The notes below the pieces were generated by a model that was not told the DNA's origin, made no database searches, and worked only from the letters and a program-made list of their open reading frames with translations. From the NCBI GenBank assembly GCA_032250905.1, contig JAVVEQ010000006.1, positions 41,660-105,659 on the forward strand: 64,000 bases of DNA. Direction: 5' to 3'. Source of the stretch: Desulfotignum sp032250905. Its GTDB lineage: Bacteria > Desulfobacterota > Desulfobacteria > Desulfobacterales > Desulfobacteraceae. Shown here in pieces: positions 17,526 to 25,072 of this stretch. Both the position numbers and the translations under genes were made by a program. Each line of letters begins with the position of its first letter. The stretch's first letter is position 1.

Positions 17526-18539
17526 TCAGGACGGTGGCTCCAGGGTGAAGCCGAATCCGTAGGGATCGGTGTCATCCGCTACAAACTGATGAAATCCGGT
17601 GATCCAGGCCCTTCCGGTGATTTCCGGTATAATGGCGGGGTGGTCGCCCATCCGGGTTTCATTCACGATTTTTCCTGTAAACGCTGTGCCGAAAACACTC
17701 TGATAGGCATAAGGTTCCCCGGGCTTCAGCCGGCCTTTGTGGTGAAGAAACGCCATTTTGGCGCTGGTGCCGGTGCCGCAGGGGGACCGGTCCACCTGGC
17801 CCGCGCCGAATACCACGATGTTCCGGGGGGGATCTGTGTTCTCATAAATTTCAGTCAAATCCACTGTGGCCGGAAGTCCAGTCACCGGGTGGGAAAACGA
17901 AAACTGCAGGTTTACCGCTGTCCGGATGGCCAGTCCCAGTTTTTTGAGTGGATCGATATGGGCTACGTTCACCGGCAGATTCAAATGATCGGCATTGACC
18001 AGCGCAAAATAATTGCCTCCATAAGCGATATCCACCGGGACCGTTCCGATGGTGTCCAGGTGGATCTCCATGGATTCACAGAAAAAAGATTCCCGGTTCT
18101 GGATGGTCACCTGTGACACCCTGCCGTTTTCCATGACAGCCCGGGCATGAATCAGGCCGGCCGGAGTATCCAGGGCCAGAGTGCGGGTGATGTCGGGTTC
18201 CGGGTTCACGGATGACAGCATGCCGGTTTCCAGGAGAACCACCACCACCCCCATGCTCCCGTGCCCGCACATGTCCAGATACCCGCCGCTGTCCATGAAG
18301 ATCACACCGGCATGGGCTCCATCCGTGACCGGCTCCGTGAGAATGGCGCCAAACATGTCCTGGTGACCCCTGGGTTCCAGCATGAGCATTTGCCGGATGT
18401 GATCCCGGTGTTTGGACAGCCAGTTTTTCTTGTCGATCATCTGTTTTCCAGGAATATGGGCAAAGCCTGCGGTGACCACCCGGGTGGGTTCACCCATGGT
18501 GTGAGTATCGACCGTGGTGACGGTGTGGGTAAAATTCAT
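17526..18539 (-). CDS. Proline racemase/4-hydroxyproline epimerase family enzyme
   Basis: This 337-residue enzyme belongs to the proline racemase superfamily, which interconverts stereoisomers at the alpha carbon by two-base thiol chemistry. Both catalytic cysteines are present, Cys91 in MCGHG and Cys254 in DRSPCGTGT. That argues for a racemase or epimerase rather than the trans-3-hydroxyproline dehydratase branch, where the first is Thr. It faces the methyltransferase gene with only 24 bases between stops. Its own ribosome site (AAGGAATCC) lies just after an intrinsic terminator, so it may be expressed at a lower level than the TRAP genes upstream. Proline, hydroxyproline or a betaine of these are candidate substrates. 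Confidence 0.9.
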   Translation of the reverse strand: MNFTHTVTTVDTHTMGEPTRVVTAGFAHIPGKQMIDKKNWLSKHRDHIRQMLMLEPRGHQDMFGAILTEPVTDGAHAGVIFMDSGGYLDMCGHGSMGVVVVLLETGMLSSVNPEPDITRTLALDTPAGLIHARAVMENGRVSQVTIQNRESFFCESMEIHLDTIGTVPVDIAYGGNYFALVNADHLNLPVNVAHIDPLKKLGLAIRTAVNLQFSFSHPVTGLPATVDLTEIYENTDPPRNIVVFGAGQVDRSPCGTGTSAKMAFLHHKGRLKPGEPYAYQSVFGTAFTGKIVNETRMGDHPAIIPEITGRAWITGFHQFVADDTDPYGFGFTLEPPS

Positions 18540-18553
18540 GATGGATTCCTTTC

Positions 18554-18598
18554 AAAAAAAACACTGGTTTCCAGGCATTGCCGCCTGAAAACCAGTGT
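18554..18598 (-). terminator. Intrinsic terminator/attenuator between dctM and the racemase gene
   Basis: A 16-base stem (arms 18561-18576 and 18583-18598, one G-U or mismatch pair, six-base loop) is followed on the minus strand by eight T residues. This is a textbook rho-independent terminator, lying inside an apparent operon, so it probably lowers rather than abolishes expression of the racemase-family gene. Confidence 0.8.
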
Positions 18599-18647
18599 GG
18601 GTGTTTCTAAAGTGTTCATGAAACGGTCATTGGTTGTGGCCGTAAGG

Positions 18648-19967
18648 TTACCTGAGGGCGAACACCTCTTCAGGCAGCCACAGGACGATCTGCGGAAAGA
18701 ACAGGATCAGCAGCAACACAAACAGCTGAATGCAAAGGAACGGCATGATCGATTTGTAGATATCTGCCATGCTCACCTCGGGCGGTGCCACCCCCTTGAG
18801 ATAGAACAGGGTAAACCCGAAGGGTGGGGTCAGATAATCCATCTGCACCTGGGTCATGAAAAGGACCCCGAACCAGACCGGGTCATATCCGAGATGGACT
18901 ATGATGGGCAGAAACACCGGCACCGTGATCATTATCTGTGTGATCTCGTCCAGGAAGCACCCTAAAACGATCAGGGTGGCTATAATAATCCCAAAGATGA
19001 GCCATTTGTTTTCAAGGCCCAGCATCATGTCACCGATCAGGCCCTGGCCCCCGGTGCGGAAAAAGATACTGGTGAAACAGGCGGCCCCGAACAGGATCCA
19101 CATGATCATGCCGTTGATGGACATGGTGCGGAAGCAGGCATCCTTGAGCACATCCCAGGACAGGCGCCGGTTGATGGCGGCACTCAGAACCGCACCGCCG
19201 GCCCCGACCGCCGCGGCTTCCGTGGGAGAGGCCAGTCCGGCGAAAATGGATCCCAGTACCGAAACGATGATCAGCACGGGCAGCACCAGGCTCTTGGCCA
19301 GTTTCAGCTTTTCAATAAAGGGGACCCGGTCTTCCTTGGGCAGGGCCGGTCCCAGGCTGGGGTTCAGGAAGCAACGGATCCCGACATAGGACATGTACAG
19401 GAAAACCAGGATCAGCCCCGGAATGATGGCACCGGCAAACAACCGGCCGATGGACACCCGGGCAATCATGCCGTAGATGACCAGGGACACACTGGGGGGA
19501 ATGAGCAGGCCCAGGGCCCCGCCGGCCAGAATCGGTCCGATGGCGATGCTTTTGTCGTACTTCATCTTCAGCATGATGGGCAGGGCAATGATGCCCATGG
19601 TCACCACACCGGTGGTACTCACCCCGGACATGGCAGCGATGATGGCGCAGATGGCAATGGTGCCCATGGCCAGGCCACCATTCAGGGATCCCAGCAGCTG
19701 GTGCATGAATTTATACAGATCATGGGTCACACCGGACTTTTCCAGCACACAGGCCATGAAAATGAACAACGGCATGGCTATGAGAATAACGTTGGTCATC
19801 ATGCCGAATGTATTGGTGGCCACATAGGGCAGGCTGTCAAATCCGATGAATATCCAGGAGGCCACAATGGAGCTGCCGCCCAGGGTAAATGCCATGGGGA
19901 AGCCGGAAATCAGCCCGATCATCAGGCCGGAGATCAGGACGATAATGGGTAGCCATTCAAAACTCAT
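18648..19967 (-). CDS. dctM: TRAP transporter large permease DctM
   Basis: This 439-residue protein has about twelve membrane spans and is the transport channel of a tripartite ATP-independent periplasmic transporter, which uses a sodium gradient to import carboxylates. Family marks include the N-terminal GLMIGLISGFPMAFTLGG and the PPSVSLVIYGMIARVSIGRLF segment near residue 155. A good AAAGGAGA site precedes the ATG and the start overlaps the dctQ stop (ATGA). It is the last of the three TRAP genes. Confidence 0.93.
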   Translation of the reverse strand: MSFEWLPIIVLISGLMIGLISGFPMAFTLGGSSIVASWIFIGFDSLPYVATNTFGMMTNVILIAMPLFIFMACVLEKSGVTHDLYKFMHQLLGSLNGGLAMGTIAICAIIAAMSGVSTTGVVTMGIIALPIMLKMKYDKSIAIGPILAGGALGLLIPPSVSLVIYGMIARVSIGRLFAGAIIPGLILVFLYMSYVGIRCFLNPSLGPALPKEDRVPFIEKLKLAKSLVLPVLIIVSVLGSIFAGLASPTEAAAVGAGGAVLSAAINRRLSWDVLKDACFRTMSINGMIMWILFGAACFTSIFFRTGGQGLIGDMMLGLENKWLIFGIIIATLIVLGCFLDEITQIMITVPVFLPIIVHLGYDPVWFGVLFMTQVQMDYLTPPFGFTLFYLKGVAPPEVSMADIYKSIMPFLCIQLFVLLLILFFPQIVLWLPEEVFALR

Positions 19968-20470
19968 GACATCTCCTTTCCGGTCACAGCGAAATTAACC
20001 GTTCGGATGAAATCGGCCAGCCCCTGGAGCAGCAGCAGCAAGGCTGCCACCGGCAACGCTATTTTCAGCGGCCATATCGGAGATCCCCAGGGAGATGGTG
20101 ATACCGTCTGGTTCAACTCCACAGCCCGGATAGCAAGTATGGTGCCGTAATAAAACATGACCCCGATGTACATGAAAAAAATCATATACGTCACACTATC
20201 GATGACCGCCCGGACCCGGGGGGAAAACTGCAGGTAGATAATATCGATCTTTACATGTTGTTTGTGCAGAAGAACATAGGCCCCGGCAAGCACGGAAAAG
20301 AATCCAAACAAATGCATGCACAGTTCATGAATCCAGATGGTCGGAGCGTTGAATAAAAACCGCAGTGCCACTTCAATGAGCAGGAAACCCATGATTAGCA
20401 TGATCAGCCAGCTGACCAGTTTCCCGCTCCATTCGCTGACACTGTCGATGAATGCCAGGACGCGTCTCAT
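19964..20470 (-). CDS. dctQ: TRAP transporter small permease DctQ
   Basis: This 168-residue four-span membrane protein is the small permease subunit that pairs with DctM. It has the usual DctQ pattern of a first span (LVSWLIMLIMGFLLIEVALRFLF), a PTIWIHELCMHLFGFF stretch and two later spans. It sits between the binding protein and DctM, separated from the former by 115 bases that hold a stem-loop. Expression is probably downstream of dctP from the same promoter. Confidence 0.9.
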   Translation of the reverse strand: MRRVLAFIDSVSEWSGKLVSWLIMLIMGFLLIEVALRFLFNAPTIWIHELCMHLFGFFSVLAGAYVLLHKQHVKIDIIYLQFSPRVRAVIDSVTYMIFFMYIGVMFYYGTILAIRAVELNQTVSPSPWGSPIWPLKIALPVAALLLLLQGLADFIRTVNFAVTGKEMS

Positions 20471-20506
20471 TTTTTACCTCTTTTCATGTTCGATTCACAT
20501 CAGAAT

Positions 20507-20545
20507 CGATAAAGCCCCCTCCAGCTATCGAAGGAGGCTTTATCG
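20507..20545 (-). terminator. Intercistronic stem-loop between dctP and dctQ
   Basis: The arms CGATAAAGCC (20507-20516) and GGCTTTATCG (20536-20545) can pair, with a further pyrimidine-purine extension inside. No T-run follows on the minus strand, so this is more likely a transcript-stabilising or attenuating hairpin that keeps the binding protein more abundant than the permeases than a full terminator. Confidence 0.6.
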
Positions 20546-20585
20546 TTTTCGGGGCGTTTTAAATCTGATTCTTACGATTAGAACA

Positions 20586-21641
20586 CTATTTTGCCCAGTA
20601 CCCCATTTCCATGGCCCATTTTTCAACGAGTTGGAAAATTTCGTTGAATGCTTTGTCCTTCATGTATTTTTCAGGAATGACTTTCCGGGCGGTTCCTGCC
20701 AGTTTGACGGCATCTTCTTCAGACCATTCAATGATTTCAATGCCCTGTTTTTCAACAAAATCCCAGGCTTTGGCAATTTCTTTTTCCGCTTCGGTTTCGT
20801 TTCTGTAGCTGCCGTTGGCAACCGCACTGGCCAGAATGGTTTTCAGATCCTGGGGCAGTGCTTCCCATTCTTTCATATTCACGATCAGGGCATCTGCAGC
20901 CGGTCCGACGGCAGTGGGGTATTTGATCCAGTATTTGGTCACTTCATGAAAGCCCATGGCCACCATGTCAGCGGCATGGGAAAAGGTGATGGCATCCACA
21001 GCCCCGGTGGACAGCATGGTGTAGATTTCATCTCCCGGTACCCAGATGGTGCCGGCACCCAGTTCGGCCAGCTGCAGCGCGATCAATTCGGAGGAGCGGA
21101 ATTTCTTTCCTGCAATGTCAGCCACACCTTTGATGGGGACCTTGGAGATCATCAGGTTGTCCAGGGTCCAGTAAAGGTTGCCCACCAGATAAACCCCATG
21201 TTCAGCATAGGCGTCTCTCATGATTTGCATGATTTTGCCGCCTTCGTATTCTTCGTACAGATACCGCAGTTCAGCAATGGTATGCGGGGCTGCAAAACAA
21301 TCCCCGTGCATGAATGCCACAGGCAGCTGTCCGGGAAAATATCCAGGCCAGATAAACGTGGCTTTCATAATGCCCATGCTTACGGCTTCCAGCTGTTCCG
21401 GAACCGGAACAATGGCGCCTGGAGAGCTGGGGATCATGGTCAACCGGCCGTTGGTTTTCTGGGTCACTTTTTTGGAGATGTCATTGATGGTATCCCAGCT
21501 GATGCCTGAGGACAGCCAGGATGACGGCTGCCATTTGAATGTTTTTTCCGCCTTGGCCTGTATCGGCCCTGCCGCAACAAGCATCGCACTGATTGTCAAC
21601 ACCATCAGTCCCTGAATGAGCCTTCGTCCTTTTTTCATCAC
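20586..21641 (-). CDS. dctP: TRAP transporter substrate-binding protein DctP
   Basis: This 351-residue periplasmic protein starts with a typical signal peptide (MMKKGRRLIQGLMVLTISAM, cleaved near AKA-E). The mature part has the DctP pattern, including LEAVSMGIMKATF, a KVPIKGVADIAGKKFRS segment and a conserved arginine in the carboxylate pocket region near ELIALQ. A strong GGAGGAAG ribosome site precedes it. Its ligand is not predictable, but the neighbours suggest a cyclic amino acid or a keto/hydroxy acid breakdown product. Confidence 0.92.
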   Translation of the reverse strand: MMKKGRRLIQGLMVLTISAMLVAAGPIQAKAEKTFKWQPSSWLSSGISWDTINDISKKVTQKTNGRLTMIPSSPGAIVPVPEQLEAVSMGIMKATFIWPGYFPGQLPVAFMHGDCFAAPHTIAELRYLYEEYEGGKIMQIMRDAYAEHGVYLVGNLYWTLDNLMISKVPIKGVADIAGKKFRSSELIALQLAELGAGTIWVPGDEIYTMLSTGAVDAITFSHAADMVAMGFHEVTKYWIKYPTAVGPAADALIVNMKEWEALPQDLKTILASAVANGSYRNETEAEKEIAKAWDFVEKQGIEIIEWSEEDAVKLAGTARKVIPEKYMKDKAFNEIFQLVEKWAMEMGYWAK

Positions 21642-21668
21642 TTCCTCCTTGCAAATTATGTGTTTGTG

Positions 21669-22403
21669 TTACATAAACCCGGTAAAAGGGGTTCTTACCA
21701 AGCTGGTATGGATATACTGAATCATGGTGAAAAAGTCAAATACCGGACGCTGCACCGCCGCCTGTACAGCATGGGCATAGGGCGGCAGGTCACTGCATTC
21801 CAGCACCACCGCGCCGATGTCCGGGTTGTCACCCACCATTTTTTCAGCCACGGAGACCACCTCGTCCTGAATTTTATCTGAATCCAGGGTCCCTTTTTCT
21901 TTAAGCACGGCGCTGGAAAATTCGGGCTGGCTTTCCATGCCGGCAATGATGACCGGGATATGCGGGGGCACGTTGACCGCGTCAAAATGGGCTTTTTTCA
22001 GGCTGGAAGCATTGGCGGTAATGATGCCTACGGGTTTTCGGGTCATCTGATAGATCAATGGAATCTGCAGCAGGCTGGAAAGAAACACCGGTATGTCCAC
22101 GGCAGCGGTCACTTCCCGCTGGAAAAGTGCCATGAATCCGCAGGCCCCGGTAATGGCTTTGACGCCCTGGGCCTGAATGTTTTTTGCAGCCTGGATGAAC
22201 GGTTCAGCCAGCGTGGGATCCTGCTGGTTGAGCAGCCGGTCGATGGAGGCGCCGGTCACTCTTTCATACCGGACCGGAAAAGGGAATGTGCTGGCATTGC
22301 CCACATTGCCGGGAACGCAGGGGTAGGCGGCGTCCAGAATCAGGATGCCGATGGATTCACCATACCACGCCTGGGTTTTACTGTGGATGCGATAAACGGT
22401 CAT
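21669..22403 (-). CDS. Asp/Glu/hydantoin racemase-family protein
   Basis: This 244-residue protein belongs to the aspartate/glutamate/hydantoin racemase superfamily (includes maleate isomerase and arylmalonate decarboxylase). The two cysteines typical of the racemase class are present: Cys88 in ITGACGFMALF and Cys203 in VLECSDLPPYA. I chose the ATG at 22403 because GGAGGG precedes it at good distance and homology begins there; the longer frame to 22472 adds a non-conserved tail. It is the first gene of the minus-strand operon, 28 bases ahead of dctP, and faces the GntR gene. Its substrate is unknown. Confidence 0.85.
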   Translation of the reverse strand: MTVYRIHSKTQAWYGESIGILILDAAYPCVPGNVGNASTFPFPVRYERVTGASIDRLLNQQDPTLAEPFIQAAKNIQAQGVKAITGACGFMALFQREVTAAVDIPVFLSSLLQIPLIYQMTRKPVGIITANASSLKKAHFDAVNVPPHIPVIIAGMESQPEFSSAVLKEKGTLDSDKIQDEVVSVAEKMVGDNPDIGAVVLECSDLPPYAHAVQAAVQRPVFDFFTMIQYIHTSLVRTPFTGFM

Positions 22404-22484
22404 TGCCCTCCAGTGATGTGTTGTGGTTGGAAAAGAATTGTATTTCTGTAAATATACCTTTATTTTTATCATTAATCTTGTTAG

Positions 22485-22494
22485 TGGTATACCA
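22485..22494. promoter_or_regulatory. Putative GntR/FCD operator TGGTATACCA
   Basis: A perfect 10-base palindrome TGGTATACCA lies between the divergent racemase and GntR genes. It resembles the TGGT-N-ACCA half-site pattern of FadR-type regulators (E. coli FadR consensus TGGTCCGACCA). The position suits control of the minus-strand TRAP operon and autoregulation by the adjacent GntR protein. Confidence 0.5.
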
Positions 22495-22590
22495 GTGAGG
22501 GAAATTTCATGTCAAGCTTTTTTATTGGACAGGACCATAAAATATTGTTTCAGCCCACACTCGGGTTCAACTGTAAGCTGACTGCATCAA

Positions 22591-23259
22591 ATGAGGCTGT
22601 GGACTATGAATCGTAATCGTAACATGTTTAATATCCTTCGGGACCGAATTCTGTACATGGAGTATCAACCCGGCCAGATTCTCAACGAAAATATCCTGGC
22701 TCAGGAGTTTGATGTCAGCCGTTCACCGGTACGCAATGTGCTCAACCGCCTGGAATGGGAACAGCTGGTCCGGATTATTCCCAGGACCGGGAGCATGGTG
22801 ACAGAAATCGAATTCAACAAAATAATGCATGTGTTCCAGGTGCGATTTGAATGCGAGGTGCTGGAAATACAGTTGGCGGCGAATCAACTCAACGACTCTC
22901 ATCTGATCCTTCTCAAAGAGATCAAAGAACGTTGCGCGGCCCTGTATGATAAAAAGGATCGTAAAGCCCTGGCTGCGGTCGATACAGATCTTCGAAACAT
23001 GATTCATGATGCCGCAGGCAATCCGGTCCTGAAAGAAATTTCTGATCGGCTTTACACCCAGACTTTCCGGTTGTGGTATGGTGCCATGAACAAAGGGGAC
23101 TGGAATGAGGAGGTCTTCAGTATGGTTGATGAGATCAGGAAGCTGGCCGATCTGATCCATACCCGGGATACAAAATCCATGGGTATGTTCCGGAGAAAGG
23201 TGTTGACGGATCACTTTGACCGGATGCGCAGGAAATTTTTTACCCATTCCATCCGGTAG
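22591..23259 (+). CDS. GntR/FCD-family transcriptional regulator (divergent)
   Basis: This 222-residue protein has an N-terminal winged helix (residues 12-72, with EFDVSRSPVRNVLNRLEW) and an FCD domain with the DTDLRNMIHDAA segment. It is clearly different from the tandem pair at 5.8-7.3 kb. The wing carries PRTGSMVTEIEF. It is divergent from the racemase/TRAP operon, the classic arrangement for a local repressor or activator. The ATG at 22591 gives a full-length wHTH; a second ATG at 22606 is possible. Confidence 0.88.
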   Translation: MRLWTMNRNRNMFNILRDRILYMEYQPGQILNENILAQEFDVSRSPVRNVLNRLEWEQLVRIIPRTGSMVTEIEFNKIMHVFQVRFECEVLEIQLAANQLNDSHLILLKEIKERCAALYDKKDRKALAAVDTDLRNMIHDAAGNPVLKEISDRLYTQTFRLWYGAMNKGDWNEEVFSMVDEIRKLADLIHTRDTKSMGMFRRKVLTDHFDRMRRKFFTHSIR

Positions 23260-23302
23260 TCTCAAGGATCCCGGAAAAAATATTGCTGTTGATCAGCGAT
23301 CT

Positions 23303-23935
23303 TCACCGGGGATCCAGGGCCAGGCTCACACCGAATCCGATAAAGACGATACCGGACAGTTTCTGCATCCACATCCCGATACGGGCATTTTCACGGAGCA
23401 CATGGGTCATCCGGGTGGCGGTCCGGGTCAAAATCAGGCACCAGAGGGTACCGGTGACAAGAAAGGTGCCGCCCAGAACCAGAAAAGGCAGCGGCCCCTC
23501 TGCATGGTCCGGATTGATGAACTGGGGTAAGAAAGAGAGAAAAAACAATGCCACTTTGGGGTTGAGTATATTAGTGATCATTCCCTGTCTGTAAATAGTG
23601 ATCAACTCATTGTTTGAAAACCGGCTGTTCCTTGTTTCAAATGCCGGTGTCCGTGTGGTCAGGGCCCGGATGCCCAGGAAAATCAGATAGAACGCACCGG
23701 CCCATTTCACCAGAAAAAATGCGGTGGCAGATGTGGACAAAATCAAGGACAGGCCGAATGCGGCCGTCAGCACATGTACCACGCATCCGGACATGATCCC
23801 GGCCACAGACACCAGTCCGGCCCGGGATCCCTGGGCAATGCTCCGGGTCAGGATATACAGGGTGTCGGCCCCGGGGGTCAGGTTCAGAATAATGGCGGCC
23901 GCCAGGAATCCTGCATAATTTTCTATACCGTACAC
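23303..23935 (-). CDS. LysE/RhtB-family amino-acid exporter
   Basis: This 210-residue membrane protein has about six hydrophobic helices and the family signature NLTPGADTLYILTRS near residues 18-32. Members export amino acids such as homoserine, threonine or lysine. It starts with GTG, with AAGGAGAG upstream, 24 bases after ftsY, so it may be read from the ftsY transcript. It ends 43 bases from the GntR gene on the other strand. Whether it serves the catabolic island is unknown. Confidence 0.85.
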   Translation of the reverse strand: MYGIENYAGFLAAAIILNLTPGADTLYILTRSIAQGSRAGLVSVAGIMSGCVVHVLTAAFGLSLILSTSATAFFLVKWAGAFYLIFLGIRALTTRTPAFETRNSRFSNNELITIYRQGMITNILNPKVALFFLSFLPQFINPDHAEGPLPFLVLGGTFLVTGTLWCLILTRTATRMTHVLRENARIGMWMQKLSGIVFIGFGVSLALDPR

Positions 23936-23959
23936 AATCTCTCCTTGCCGTATTTCAGG

Positions 23960-25021
23960 TCAGTCAAACAGGGCATTGACAAACCGGACCGCCTCAAATT
24001 CCTGGAGGTCATCCATGTTTTCTCCCACACCGATATACTGAATCGGCAGGTTCAGGGTCCCAGCCACTGCTGCGACGATCCCCCCTTTGGCCGTTCCGTC
24101 CAGCTTGGTCAATGCCAGCTGGGTCAGGTTCACTGCTTCATGGAACATTCTGGCCTGGGAGATGGCGTTCTGACCGGTGGTGGCATCCAGCACCATCAGC
24201 ACCTCATGGGGGGCGCCGGGCATTTTTTTCCCCACGGTACGTTTGATTTTTTTCAGTTCTTCCATCAGGTTTTTCTGTGTATGCAGGCGGCCGGCCGTGT
24301 CAATGAGCAACACATCCATTCCCCGGGCCATTGCGGCTTCCACTCCGTCATAGGCAACGGCCGCCGGGTCCGCCCCCTGTTTATGGCGCACAATGGATGC
24401 ACCGGCCCGGTCGGCCCAGATTCCCACCTGTTCGATGGCAGCGGCCCTGAATGTATCTGCCGCCGCAATCAGCACTTTTTTATTTTCCCGTGTGAACCGG
24501 GCGGCCAGTTTGCCCAGTGTGGTGGTTTTGCCGGTGCCGTTGACACCCACCACCATGATGACATTGGGCCAGGGCAGGGGCGGGGCCGACGCCTGGATTG
24601 GCGGCGGCGGAAAAAGAGCGATGAGTTCTTTTTTAAGTACTGCTTTCAACTGGTCTGCTGTGGACAGGCGGCCGGCCTGTTTCCGGATCCGGTCCATCAT
24701 GTCCATCGTGATGTCCATGCCCAGATCCGCAGTGATCAAGACCTCTTCCAGTTCATCAAACAGCGCGTCGTCAATTTTGCGGGTGGACCTGAACAGGTCA
24801 TTGATATCGGTGTTCAATACCTCCCGGGTTTTGTTGAGGCCGGTTTTGAGGCGGTTGAAAAGCCCCTTTTTTTCAGGTGTTTCCGGAATTATCTTTTCAC
24901 GTACGTCACTTTTTTTCTGTTTTTTGAGCTGTTCCTGTTCCTTTAAACGCTCCTGCTCTTTGAACTGTTCCTGCTCTTTTTCTTTTTGTTTGTCTTTTCT
25001 TTTGAACAGATTGAATACCAC
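23960..25021 (-). CDS. ftsY: Signal recognition particle receptor FtsY
   Basis: This is the SRP receptor GTPase that docks ribosome-SRP complexes to the membrane for co-translational insertion. The 353 residues comprise a charged, low-complexity Lys/Glu/Gln N-terminal stretch (about residues 9-45) typical of the A domain, the four-helix N domain and the G domain with VNGTGKTTTLGKLA as P-loop (about residue 182), DTFRAAA, DTAGRLHT and TKLDGTAKGG. The start is GTG at 25021 with AAGGAGAG nine bases upstream. The lysine-rich N-terminus replaces the acidic one of E. coli. Confidence 0.96.
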   Translation of the reverse strand: MVFNLFKRKDKQKEKEQEQFKEQERLKEQEQLKKQKKSDVREKIIPETPEKKGLFNRLKTGLNKTREVLNTDINDLFRSTRKIDDALFDELEEVLITADLGMDITMDMMDRIRKQAGRLSTADQLKAVLKKELIALFPPPPIQASAPPLPWPNVIMVVGVNGTGKTTTLGKLAARFTRENKKVLIAAADTFRAAAIEQVGIWADRAGASIVRHKQGADPAAVAYDGVEAAMARGMDVLLIDTAGRLHTQKNLMEELKKIKRTVGKKMPGAPHEVLMVLDATTGQNAISQARMFHEAVNLTQLALTKLDGTAKGGIVAAVAGTLNLPIQYIGVGENMDDLQEFEAVRFVNALFD

Positions 25022-25072
25022 GCAGGCTCTCCTTGTGATGGGCAGATTTTTTTAACCGGTTTATATACCGTT

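Noticed and set aside
20337..21509. A 390-codon plus-strand open frame opposite dctP
   Set aside because: The product is Phe/His/Gly-rich with no domain, while the opposite frame is a clear TRAP binding protein with a signal peptide.
23774..24946. A 390-codon plus-strand open frame opposite ftsY
   Set aside because: It mirrors the FtsY GTPase domain and ends in a Phe/Leu run that is the complement of FtsY's Lys/Glu-rich tail.
24906..25020. Lys/Glu/Gln-rich repeat as a DNA repeat element
   Set aside because: It is the low-complexity coding sequence of the FtsY N-terminus, common in the family.
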